Source: Rhodococcus_F sp040656415 (lineage in GTDB: Bacteria > Actinomycetota > Actinomycetes > Mycobacteriales > Mycobacteriaceae). From it: DNA of 64,000 bases. Where the stretch lies: positions 62,001 to 126,000 of the forward strand of contig NZ_JBFAMC010000001.1 of the NCBI RefSeq assembly GCF_040656415.1, in the 5' to 3' direction. A program made the translations under genes and the position numbers. Shown in pieces: positions 1 through 7,879 of the stretch. The number at the start of each line of letters is the position of its first letter. Positions within the stretch are counted from its first letter, which is position 1. The notes beneath the pieces were generated by a model. It saw only the letters and a program-made list of their open reading frames with translations, was not told the DNA's origin and ran no database searches.

Positions 1-766
1 CAAGCTGGAGTGCGTCTTCGGCGCAACTTCGTGGGAGGCAGGCGATGCCGAGGCCGTGGGCAACCGCGCCGATGATGGCGCCGTTGCTGGCGATGGTGCT
101 GGTGTGAGTGTTCGGGACACGCCACTTCCTCAGCAGGTCGAGTTGGTACCGGCGGCTCGCTGATCCTTCTTCACGGAGAAGGATGCGACTGCCTCGTAGC
201 TCTTGGGGACTCGCTTGACAACCAGCGAGCGGGTGGTCACCGGCGACGATCATCGTCTGCGGTTCGCTGGCCACTCGACTTGCTGTGAGTGATGGCTTGT
301 CGGTCTCGGCGGCAATGAGCGCAAACGCTAGTCGACCATCAGTGACGGCTTGCACCACTGCCGTCGAATTGTCTACGCGCAAGTCGATCTCGACACCGGG
401 GTATTTGCATGCGAACGACGTGACCAGCCGCGGCAGTAGCTGATGTGTCACCGTCACCGTGCCGCCCACTGCAAGTACGCCTGAAACCGGCGCTTTGCGC
501 AGCCGCGTCACCTGGTCGGCAGCCTCGTTGGCGAGCGAGAGCAGCGTGCGGGCGTGGTCGACGAGGGCCTCGCCCGCATAGGTGAGCCGGGCGGCACGTC
601 CAGATCGGTCGACGAGGACCACGCCCAGCTCACGCTCTAGCAGTTGTAGGTTGCCCGATACGGTGGATTGTGCGATGCCGAGCGCGCGAGCCGCGGCGGA
701 CAGCCCCCCGTGATCTGCCACAGCGACGAATGTCTCGAGCCGCTGCAGGCTGAGCTTGGGGGCCAT
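1..766 (-). CDS. LysR-family transcriptional regulator, C-terminus cut by window edge
   Basis: Read leftwards from an ATG at 764-766, 255 codons are visible before the window ends, so the last few tens of residues are missing. The first ~60 residues form the family winged helix (LQRLETFVAVADHGG, then the recognition segment AQSTVSGNLQLLERELG). The effector domain follows from about residue 90 (GVLAVGGTVTVTHQLLPRLV). The ATG shares one base with the phnE stop (TGATG), so the regulator is the last, co-translated gene of the phosphonate-type transporter operon rather than a divergent regulator. In known ptx phosphite loci a LysR protein (PtxE) sits beside the transporter. Whether that holds here is inference, because the next gene is outside the window. 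Confidence 0.85.
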   Translation of the reverse strand, partial: MAPKLSLQRLETFVAVADHGGLSAAARALGIAQSTVSGNLQLLERELGVVLVDRSGRAARLTYAGEALVDHARTLLSLANEAADQVTRLRKAPVSGVLAVGGTVTVTHQLLPRLVTSFACKYPGVEIDLRVDNSTAVVQAVTDGRLAFALIAAETDKPSLTASRVASEPQTMIVAGDHPLAGCQASPQELRGSRILLREEGSASRRYQLDLLRKWRVPNTHTSTIASNGAIIGAVAHGLGIACLPRSCAEDALQL

Positions 767-1605
767 CAAATGATCCGCGCACGGATTCGAGACGAGATGA
801 AGTCGATCGTCGCGACCGTGACGATGATGACGATCAGGATGGCCGAGACCTTGTGGTACTGGAACAGCCTCATCGCCACCGTCAACTCGAAGCCGAGCCC
901 GCCTGCGCCGACCATGCCGAGCACGAACGCGTGGCGCACGTTCGATTCGAGACGGTAGAGACTGTAGGTGATCACCTCGGGAAGGATCTGCGGGATGACG
1001 GACCAGCGCAGAGTCGTGAGCAATCCCGCGCCCGTCGACTCCAGAGCTTCACGCGGGCCTGGATCGATGTTCTCGACTGCCTCGGCGTAGAGCTTGCTCA
1101 GCTCACCACACGAGTACACGGTCAGCGCGAGCACACCCGGGAAGGGGCCGAGACCCACCGCCGCGACGAAGATCAGAGCCCAGATCAGGTCGGGTAGCGA
1201 GCGCAGAACACTCAGGATTGTCCGCGATACCGCGTACACCACTGGGTTGCGACCGAGCAGGTTCTTTGCGGCGCCCATCGCGAGAAAGGTGCTGATGATC
1301 ATCGCGAGCAGCGTGCCCCAGAGCGCCACGGCCACCGTCGTGAGAATCGCGTCCCACAGACTGGGGATGACCGCCAGGTCGGGCGGGAACATTCGAAGTA
1401 GGAAATCGACCAGGCGGGGGACGCCCTGGATGAACCGACCAGGGCTGAGACCGAGGTCATTCGCACTCCAGCCGAGAAAGATGAGCACCGCCAAGACCAC
1501 GACGATGTTCCGTACCCACAGGACGTTGCGTCGCCGCGCCGACTCGGGCGGCAGAACGGGTGGCTTCGACGAGGTTGTGGTCGAAGGTTGCTGATCCACA
1601 GTCAT
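766..1605 (-). CDS. phnE: Phosphonate/phosphite-type ABC transporter permease
   Basis: A 279-residue integral membrane protein, the usual PhnE length. About six hydrophobic segments are visible (roughly residues 33-48, 85-112, 140-165, 225-245 and 252-272). An EAA-type coupling loop at about 187-208 (EALESTGAGLL...VIPQILP) docks the ATPase. The start is the ATG at 1603-1605, one base after the phnC stop (TGACATG). A longer in-frame reading to 1713 would overlap phnC by over 100 bases and is rejected. It forms the membrane channel with PhnC and PhnD. The substrate (phosphonate, phosphite or phosphate ester) cannot be told from sequence. Confidence 0.88.
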   Translation of the reverse strand: MTVDQQPSTTTSSKPPVLPPESARRRNVLWVRNIVVVLAVLIFLGWSANDLGLSPGRFIQGVPRLVDFLLRMFPPDLAVIPSLWDAILTTVAVALWGTLLAMIISTFLAMGAAKNLLGRNPVVYAVSRTILSVLRSLPDLIWALIFVAAVGLGPFPGVLALTVYSCGELSKLYAEAVENIDPGPREALESTGAGLLTTLRWSVIPQILPEVITYSLYRLESNVRHAFVLGMVGAGGLGFELTVAMRLFQYHKVSAILIVIIVTVATIDFISSRIRARII

Positions 1606-1606
1606 G

Positions 1607-2380
1607 TCAGGCCGCCTTCTCAGCACCCTGGCCGTAGATCCGACCGATCTCGTCTTCCGAGAGTCCGCTGGGAGTGGTATCGATGGCGATCCGCCCGTCC
1701 AGGAGCGCGACAATCCGCTCGCCGTGGCTGCGCGCGAAACCTAGCTGATGAAGGCTCAAAATGACCGTGATGCCGTCACGTTCGTTGATTCCTTTGAGCA
1801 GGTCCAGAATCTCGCCCGCAGTCACCGGGTCAAGGCTCGCAATCGGCTCGTCCGCAAGGATTACCTTGGGGTTCTGCGCGAGCGCTCGAGCAATTCCCAC
1901 GCGCTGCTTCTGCCCGCCACTGAGTTGGTCGGCGCGTTGGTCGGCGAAGCCCGCGAGTCCTACGGTCTCGAGGATCGACAGCGCATGTTCGCGCTCGTCC
2001 TGGGTGAAGATTCCGGGGAGAGACCGGTAGGCAGGTATATCCGGCAGCATGCCGGCCAATACGTTCTGCAGCACGGTGATCCGGTTGACGAGGTTGTAGC
2101 CCTGGAAGATCATGCCGACTTTGCGGCGGATACCTCGCAGCGCACTACGGTCGGCGGCGTGTACCTGCTCTTCGGCCACGGTAACCGTGCCTTGGTATGG
2201 GGCTACGAGACCGTTGACGCACCGCAGCAGTGTTGACTTCCCTGTGCCGCTGCGCCCCAACAAGATACAGAAGTCCGACGCCGGAATCTCGAGATCGACC
2301 CCGCGCAGGACCGCCTCTTCCTTCCGCCTGTATGTGAGGTGGACGTCGTCAAAGCTGACTGCCTCACCCGCGCCGGTCAT
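1607..2380 (-). CDS. phnC: Phosphonate/phosphite-type ABC transporter ATPase
   Basis: A 257-residue ABC ATPase that powers uptake through PhnE. Walker A is GRSGTGKS (residues 42-49), the signature is LSGGQ (153-157), Walker B is VILADEP (173-179) and the H-loop His is near 211. Insertions with FQGYNLV are typical of the PhnC branch. Its ATG overlaps the phnD stop by four bases (ATGA), and its stop lies one base before the phnE start, so D-C-E is one tightly coupled operon. Confidence 0.9.
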   Translation of the reverse strand: MTGAGEAVSFDDVHLTYRRKEEAVLRGVDLEIPASDFCILLGRSGTGKSTLLRCVNGLVAPYQGTVTVAEEQVHAADRSALRGIRRKVGMIFQGYNLVNRITVLQNVLAGMLPDIPAYRSLPGIFTQDEREHALSILETVGLAGFADQRADQLSGGQKQRVGIARALAQNPKVILADEPIASLDPVTAGEILDLLKGINERDGITVILSLHQLGFARSHGERIVALLDGRIAIDTTPSGLSEDEIGRIYGQGAEKAA

Positions 2381-3270
2381 AGCGCAGGCTCCAGACCCGT
2401 TACCTCGTAGGCGGTACGGACCACGTCGTAGTCGGAATCGTTGGCCAGTCCGAAGTGGCTGAAGCCGGTTCCTTCGAGGGCGGCGGACAGTGCGGGGGTC
2501 TGGTCCAGGAACGCGTGTCGGAGCAGTTCCTTCTTGTCCTGGGGAAGGTCGGCACGGTAGGTGATCGGGTCGGGAGGGATCACGGGGGATTCGAACACTG
2601 TCTTGATTTCATCTTGTCCGGCGACTCCGCTGTTGATGAACTCGGGGATCTTGCGACTCGAGATGGCTGCGACGTCGACTCGCCCGTTCAGGAGCGAGAG
2701 CAGGGACGCGTCGTGACTGCCCGAGTAGACGATCTGCGAAAACAGGCTGTCGGGGTCATAGCCGGCTTCGGCGAGGGCATACTGGCCGAAAATGTGTCCG
2801 GATGTAGACGCGGGGTCGGTGAATGCGACGACCTTGCCTTGGAAGTCTGCGGGCCCATTGATGCCCGAATCGGAACGCACGATGAAGCTCGAACGGTACG
2901 GCACGGTGTCGTCGGACTGGATGGCGGATGCGAACGGCTCGACGCCACCGTTGACCCGCTGGCTGGCTAGTACGTACTCTGAGGGGCCGAACCAGGCCAT
3001 GTCGAGGTGGCCGGAGTTGAGTGCCTCGATGACTGCTGTGTAGTCGGCTCCGACGTAAGGCTCGACCCTTAACCCGGTGGCTTGGCTCAAGTAGTCGACG
3101 AGCGGTTCGTACTTGGCGAGTACCGCGGCCGAATCCTCGTCGGGGGAAAGACCCAACCGGATGGTATCGCTCGAATTGTCGCTGGAGACACCGCACGCTA
3201 CGAGCGTCAGCGCCAGTAGAGCAATCAATCCGGCAACTACTTTGCTGCGCCGAAAGTTACGGATTCTCAT
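2377..3270 (-). CDS. phnD: Phosphate/phosphite/phosphonate ABC transporter substrate-binding lipoprotein
   Basis: A 297-residue extracytoplasmic solute-binding protein, first gene of the leftward operon. The N-terminus is a basic stretch plus hydrophobic core ending in the lipobox LVAC, with Cys26 as the lipidated residue, so it is anchored to the outer face of the membrane. The mature part has PhnD-family features (RLGLSPDEDSAAVLAKYEPLVDYL near the start, AWFGPSEYV and FTDPASTSG in the middle). A GAAGGG ribosome site precedes the ATG. Family assignment is firm; ligand identity is not. Confidence 0.88.
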   Translation of the reverse strand: MRIRNFRRSKVVAGLIALLALTLVACGVSSDNSSDTIRLGLSPDEDSAAVLAKYEPLVDYLSQATGLRVEPYVGADYTAVIEALNSGHLDMAWFGPSEYVLASQRVNGGVEPFASAIQSDDTVPYRSSFIVRSDSGINGPADFQGKVVAFTDPASTSGHIFGQYALAEAGYDPDSLFSQIVYSGSHDASLLSLLNGRVDVAAISSRKIPEFINSGVAGQDEIKTVFESPVIPPDPITYRADLPQDKKELLRHAFLDQTPALSAALEGTGFSHFGLANDSDYDVVRTAYEVTGLEPAL

Positions 3271-3638
3271 GAGGAGTCACCCTTCTCCGCGCCCGTGACG
3301 CGGCAATGCCTGCACGTTGCAGCTCAGACGCTACGAAACGCAACCCAGCCCAGGATGTCGGATAGGAATCGTGGCAGGGAACGAGAGGTAAACGACCGGT
3401 GTTGCCCGATGATACCCATCGGCAACATCGATGGAGGTGCCCTGAAGTCGACGCGGTCAGGGGCGGACAAGTGCTCCACTGCAACGCTCTCGACCCGCAT
3501 GACGTGCTGAAACTCCAACCGAATTCCGTCCGCGCGCACGCCCACGGAACCGAGCGACAGAAGTAAGCGACCGCATCAGCACTCCATCGACGGGTACGTT
3601 GGAAGAAATGTAAACGCAGAGCGGCGGAAGAGAGAACG
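3271..3638. other. Divergent intergenic region between phnD and the M13 peptidase gene
   Basis: A stretch of 368 bases with no convincing gene; small overlapping frames here lack ribosome sites and family features. It must hold the promoters of the leftward phn operon and the rightward peptidase gene. The only clear structure is the hairpin at 3401-3426. Confidence 0.6.
3401..3426. promoter_or_regulatory. Imperfect inverted repeat in the phnD upstream region
   Basis: GTTGCCCGATG-ATACC-CATCGGCAAC pairs as a ten-base-pair stem with one bulged C and a five-base loop. It lies about 130 bases upstream of phnD. It could be an operator (for example for the LysR protein of the same operon) or a transcript hairpin. 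It has no U-tract, so a terminator is unlikely. Confidence 0.35.
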
Positions 3639-5708
3639 GTGCAAATCGGGCGTAAACGGTGGATCGTCTTGGTGGCGGCTGGTTCGGCCTTGGCGATCGG
3701 CGTCGCGAGTTGTTCGTCCACCGAGGTCGCCGAACGTTCGAATTTCGCTTTCGATACCTCTGAACTTGACTTGGGGATCAACCCTTGCGACGACTTCAAC
3801 GGCTTCGTGAACGGCCAGTGGGCCGCGCAGACCCAGATTCCCAGTGACCAATCGTCGTACGGCGTCATAGACCAACTTCGGGACGAGAGTCTCGAGATTC
3901 AGCGCGGAATCGCCGATAGAGCAGCCGCGGATCTTGGGAGTGCGGACGAGAATTCCGACAGGGCCAAGATCGGGTTGCTCTTCGAGTCGTCCATGGACGA
4001 AAGCTCCATAGACGATGCCGGATTCTCACCCATTGCGCCCGAACTGGATCGGGTCGACTCGATCCAGTCTCCTGCGGACGTCGCAGCGTTCCTGCGCGAG
4101 GACGCCGCAGACGGCGGATCCATTCTGTTCGGTCTTTCATCCGGTGCCGATTTCCAGGATGCGAGCAGGCAGATCGGGTACGTCAGTCCGACCGGAATCT
4201 CGTTGCCGTCCAAGAATTACTACACCGACCCGCAGTACGCAGAGATCCTCGACGCCTACCGCAACTACTTGCACTCCTCGCTGGGACTGATCGGCATCGA
4301 TGACGCCCAGGCCTCGGTTCAGGCAGATCAGGCTCTCGACCTCGAGAAGGCTCTGGCAGCGGCCTCGCTGTCGCCGGAAGAAGCGCGTGATCCGGGCACT
4401 CAGTACAATCTGGTCACTGTCGACGAGGCGAACGCGACGACACCGGCATTCGATTGGCGGCCATATTTCGAGGAGCAGAATGTATCGCCCGACGAAGCGT
4501 TCTCGCTGGCCGACACCACGTACTTCACACAGGTAAACCAATTGCTCGACCAAGCGCCGATTGATCAGTGGAAGTCGTATCTGCGTGCGCAAGTGGTCAA
4601 TAGATCGGCAGATCGGCTATCGAAGCCGTTCCGGGACAACAAATTCGAATTCAACAAGCAACTCACGGGCAATGCTGAACAAAGCGAACGGTGGAAGCTT
4701 GCCGTCGGCGACGTGAACTCTGCCATGGGTGAGGCGATGGGGAGATTGTACGTCGAGGAGGCGTTCGACCCGGCGGCCAAGCAGAGTGCCGAGGAACTTG
4801 TCCAAAATGTGCTCGATGCTCTGAGGGTTCGCATTCAAAACGTCGATTGGATGGGTCCGGAAACCAAGCAGCGGGCGCTGGACAAGTGGTCGCAGATGGT
4901 GCCCAAGATCGGATATCCGGACAACTGGCGTGACTGGTCCGGGTTGCAGATCAACGAGGGTGAATACTTCGCCAACCTCGCCGCTGCCGACAAGTTCAAT
5001 CATGCCTACGATCTGGCGAAGATCGGAGAGCCGTCCAACCGGTCGGATTGGGTGATGACGCCGCAAACCGTCAACGCCTACTACAGCCCGAACGACAACA
5101 CGATCAACTTCCCGGCAGCGATCCTGCAGGCCCCATTCTTCGACCCGAACGCCGACGACGCCCTCAACTATGGCGGCATCGGGTCGGTGATCGGCCATGA
5201 AGCGACACACGCGTTCGACGATCAGGGTAGCCAGTTCGACGGCCAGGGAAATCATGTGAACTGGTGGACACCGGAAGACAGAGCGCAGTTCGACAGCAGG
5301 ACAGCCAAGTTGGTGGAACAGTACGACGCGTACACGCCGATCCCCGGTATGCCTGACGTTCATGTCAACGGTGAACTGACTCTCGGCGAGAACATCGCAG
5401 ATCTGGGTGGTGTCAACACCTCGTACGACGCGTTGCAGACCATACTCGACTCCCACCCGGGTGCTGCGGTCGAGGAGATCGACGGCTACACGCCGAATCA
5501 GCGGTTCTTCCTCAACTACGCGCGTGTGTGGCGGGACAAGACACGCGACGCGGCCCTCCTCACTCAGATCAACAGCGACCCGCATTCGCCGGCGCCCTTG
5601 CGCGTCAGTGGTGTCGTAGCGAACGTCCCCGGATTTGCGGAGGCGTTCGGATGTCCACCGGGTGCTCCCGAGGCGAACGTCGGTGATGAACTAGTGGCGA
5701 TATGGTGA
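3639..5708 (+). CDS. M13 (neprilysin/PepO-type) zinc metallopeptidase, lipoprotein
   Basis: A 689-residue M13 endopeptidase, normal length for bacterial PepO-like enzymes, which cut short peptides outside the membrane. The zinc site HEATH is at residues 520-524, with the third ligand region ENIADLGG at 584-591 (Glu584, Asp588) and the substrate-binding motif NAYY at 479-482. The N-terminus is a signal sequence ending in VASC, so Cys25 should be lipidated. The start is a GTG at 3639 preceded by GGAAGAGAG. Its last 18 bases overlap the end of the convergent gene on the other strand. Confidence 0.9.
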   Translation: MQIGRKRWIVLVAAGSALAIGVASCSSTEVAERSNFAFDTSELDLGINPCDDFNGFVNGQWAAQTQIPSDQSSYGVIDQLRDESLEIQRGIADRAAADLGSADENSDRAKIGLLFESSMDESSIDDAGFSPIAPELDRVDSIQSPADVAAFLREDAADGGSILFGLSSGADFQDASRQIGYVSPTGISLPSKNYYTDPQYAEILDAYRNYLHSSLGLIGIDDAQASVQADQALDLEKALAAASLSPEEARDPGTQYNLVTVDEANATTPAFDWRPYFEEQNVSPDEAFSLADTTYFTQVNQLLDQAPIDQWKSYLRAQVVNRSADRLSKPFRDNKFEFNKQLTGNAEQSERWKLAVGDVNSAMGEAMGRLYVEEAFDPAAKQSAEELVQNVLDALRVRIQNVDWMGPETKQRALDKWSQMVPKIGYPDNWRDWSGLQINEGEYFANLAAADKFNHAYDLAKIGEPSNRSDWVMTPQTVNAYYSPNDNTINFPAAILQAPFFDPNADDALNYGGIGSVIGHEATHAFDDQGSQFDGQGNHVNWWTPEDRAQFDSRTAKLVEQYDAYTPIPGMPDVHVNGELTLGENIADLGGVNTSYDALQTILDSHPGAAVEEIDGYTPNQRFFLNYARVWRDKTRDAALLTQINSDPHSPAPLRVSGVVANVPGFAEAFGCPPGAPEANVGDELVAIW

Positions 5709-7031
5709 TCTGTTCGCGGTAGGTGCCGCACGTGTGGGGTGTGGGAGTGCGACCACTCGCAGTGCCAACCGCAGCAATTCGTATGTTTTCGCCCAGGACC
5801 GCGCCTCATGCTCGCAAACGTCTGCTTCCTCTGCCTCACCCTCGTCGCGAGCTGTTTCCGCGGATTCTCGCCAGGCAATCTCCTGTTCCTGTGTGATCGT
5901 CAAGTACTCGAGAATCGCGTCGCGGTCGTTGCCGCACACTGCCGCGACCTCGTGTCCGCTCAGCGACCCGGAACCTTCGGGATCGAGGTGTAGCAGTGTC
6001 AGAAGGGCAGGCGGAAGTTCTTCTTCGTCCTCGTCCTCGTTGCTTTCGCGGCTCGGGTCCTCGGCGAACAGGGAGCCGCCGAACCGCGCGGCGAACCGGG
6101 CGTCGACAGACGGGGTGAACTCGCTGAAATACTTGAGCGCATCGAGCAGGTGGCGGGGGACGAACGGATGTCCGGAGACCTCGATCGACGCGTTGAGGCG
6201 GTCCTCGTCGAGGATGAACCGGATTCCGGGCCAGTGCTTGGTGAGGTCGCAGGCGTTTTCGGCGGCTCGGGTGCGTCCGACTATTCCGTGCACCAGCGGA
6301 GCCCACACACGCACGAGTGGTTGGTTGGGATTCGTGATCACCAGCACCAGTTGGTCGTCCATCTTCAGGACGACGTCCCCGTCGTCGTCAACCTGGGGTC
6401 GAGAACCGAGAGCCTTTTCGACGGTGCAGGCGACGAGGTTTCTGAGCTGATCCGAGTCGCGGGACATCACAGCGGTGTCTTCGTCGAGATGGGTGGAGTC
6501 GGGTGGCGGTTCGAACTCGACGGTGTCTACCGCAAGGTCGGAGCCTTCGAGTGTGCCGACGATTTCGGTGCGGATGAAGCTGGGATCTGGAACGCTCCAA
6601 ATATCGCGCAGTGTGTTTACGGTCATCGCCGCGAGCTGGTCGGCCCAACGCTGCTCCTTGTCAACGAAGAACGCGGGTGACCCCTCGTCAGGTTCATCGT
6701 CAGGGTGGCGTGTCGGGCGATCCCACCCGAGCTCTACCAGGCGTCGCTCGGCCTCCGGCGCAAGTGCGTAGCGGGGCGCGAGGTACACGTTCGACGACAC
6801 CTCAGCGCGCACGTATTCGTCTTCCCAGAGCAGGAATTGGACATATGGCGTGAAGCCGACCACGGTATTCTCCTCGATCCACTCGAGGGTCAGAGTGTCG
6901 TCGTTCTGCATCGCCGAGAGGTGGTCGGCGAGTTTGCGCTGGAACATGATCCAGGATTGGTCGACGGCTTCGTCGAAGCTGGTGCTGTCGAACAAGTTGC
7001 CCCCTTGTCTGTCGGACCCGTACTTCACCAT
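5691..7031 (-). CDS. TY-Chap / YbjN-like domain protein
   Basis: About 446 residues. The N-terminal ~100 residues (WIMFQRKLADHLSAM, then LTLEWIEEN) resemble the TY-Chap N domain. A middle region from about residue 200 (LRNLVACTVEKALGS to LLDALKYFSEF) resembles the YbjN/T3SS-chaperone-like fold. An acidic linker and a helical C-terminal tail rich in Glu and Ala (TARDEGEAEEADVCEHEARSW) follow. The molecular role is unknown; family members are proposed peptide-binding chaperones. The start is uncertain: ATG at 7029-7031 has no clear ribosome site, and a TTG at 6995 preceded by AAGGGGG is a plausible alternative. The C-terminus overlaps the M13 gene tail to tail. Confidence 0.65.
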   Translation of the reverse strand: MVKYGSDRQGGNLFDSTSFDEAVDQSWIMFQRKLADHLSAMQNDDTLTLEWIEENTVVGFTPYVQFLLWEDEYVRAEVSSNVYLAPRYALAPEAERRLVELGWDRPTRHPDDEPDEGSPAFFVDKEQRWADQLAAMTVNTLRDIWSVPDPSFIRTEIVGTLEGSDLAVDTVEFEPPPDSTHLDEDTAVMSRDSDQLRNLVACTVEKALGSRPQVDDDGDVVLKMDDQLVLVITNPNQPLVRVWAPLVHGIVGRTRAAENACDLTKHWPGIRFILDEDRLNASIEVSGHPFVPRHLLDALKYFSEFTPSVDARFAARFGGSLFAEDPSRESNEDEDEEELPPALLTLLHLDPEGSGSLSGHEVAAVCGNDRDAILEYLTITQEQEIAWRESAETARDEGEAEEADVCEHEARSWAKTYELLRLALRVVALPHPTRAAPTANRSPYRH

Positions 7032-7122
7032 CTGATGTTGGCTGATGCAGTCGAGCCGTACCGTTTTCAACGTAGCGTGCCGGTCTGACAAGTCAGGCAA
7101 CGGCAGGTCTGCGCGAGTGTGG

Positions 7123-7818
7123 TCAATCAGTGAGGATTCTGGCCGCGACGGCGGGCAGTTCGGAGTCACCCTTGCGGCGGAACAGCTCGGCGGGACGGCC
7201 GGTTCCGCTTCTCGACATCTGCCCGGTCGCCTCGATCGCGTCGATGACGAGTCGCCGAAACGAGTCCTTGGGGAGGGGACGGTCGAAGACGGTCTCGTAC
7301 AGGTACCTGAGTTCGAGCACGGTGAAGGTGTCGGCGAGCAGCCCGGAGGGGTCGACCCCGCGGGCATAGCGGGCACGCACATCGTCGACCGCGCGCGACA
7401 CCATGGCGGCGTGGTCGAAGGCCAATGGCGCGGTCACAGTCCGTCCGTCGACGTGGACAAGAATGGCGTCGGGTGGCAACGCGTCGCGGCGCAGCGTCGC
7501 ACCGTGCGCCATGGACAGGACCCAGCCGCGCTCGTCGCGGTCCGGGGCGTCGAACATCGAGAGCTGATGGAATTCCGCGCCGACCAGTCTGGCCTTGGTG
7601 CTCAGCGCTCGTTCGGCCGCTTCGGCCAGCCGCTCCCCGGGTCGCAGGAACGAACCGGGAAGTGCCAGCGCGCCATCTGGTCTTTCGACGACCAGGACGT
7701 GGAGCCGGCCCGTGTGCACGGTGAGGACCGCAACGTCGACGGCCACGGATGGCCGGGGGTAGTCGGTAAGTGCCTTGCCGTCGGCATCGCGCCAGTCGGT
7801 TCGTGCTTTCGAGGTCAC
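7123..7818 (-). CDS. NrtR-like Nudix-fold transcriptional regulator
   Basis: A 231-residue protein with an N-terminal Nudix-like domain (VAVDVAVLTVHTGRLHVLVV, then LPGSFLRPGERLAEAAERAL). It is followed by a C-terminal winged helix (LRYLYETVFDRPLPKDSFRRL...GTGRPAELFRR), the arrangement of NrtR regulators that sense ADP-ribose or NAD metabolites. The Nudix box is degenerate (no intact REXXEE), as expected of sensors that no longer hydrolyse. It diverges from an ADP-ribosylglycohydrolase/macrodomain gene, with two tandem palindromic repeats in the 61-base gap. The likely job is repression of that gene and itself in response to ADP-ribose; this is inferred from context. Confidence 0.8.
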   Translation of the reverse strand: MTSKARTDWRDADGKALTDYPRPSVAVDVAVLTVHTGRLHVLVVERPDGALALPGSFLRPGERLAEAAERALSTKARLVGAEFHQLSMFDAPDRDERGWVLSMAHGATLRRDALPPDAILVHVDGRTVTAPLAFDHAAMVSRAVDDVRARYARGVDPSGLLADTFTVLELRYLYETVFDRPLPKDSFRRLVIDAIEATGQMSRSGTGRPAELFRRKGDSELPAVAARILTD

Positions 7819-7826
7819 TCTTGCAG

Positions 7827-7849
7827 ATTAGCGCAACGGTGATCTAATG
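7827..7849. promoter_or_regulatory. Putative NrtR-like operator, copy 1
   Basis: A 23-base unit with the form ATTAGCGCAA-n5-ATCTAATG, having palindromic TTAG/CTAA ends. It begins nine bases upstream of the Nudix regulator start and abuts copy 2 exactly. The tandem arrangement at a divergent regulator/target promoter is typical of autoregulated repressors. Confidence 0.6.
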
Positions 7850-7872
7850 TTTAGTGCAAATTCGATCTAAGG
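7850..7872. promoter_or_regulatory. Putative NrtR-like operator, copy 2
   Basis: The second 23-base unit (TTTAGTGCAA-n5-ATCTAAGG) matches copy 1 at most positions outside the centre. It overlaps the AAGGGGG ribosome site of the downstream ADP-ribosylglycohydrolase gene, so a bound repressor would block that gene directly. Confidence 0.6.
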
Positions 7873-7879
7873 GGGTTCT

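Noticed and set aside
4617..5585. Long minus-strand frame inside the M13 peptidase gene
   Set aside because: Shadow of a gene with clear catalytic motifs; composition rich in Arg and Val and no recognisable domain.
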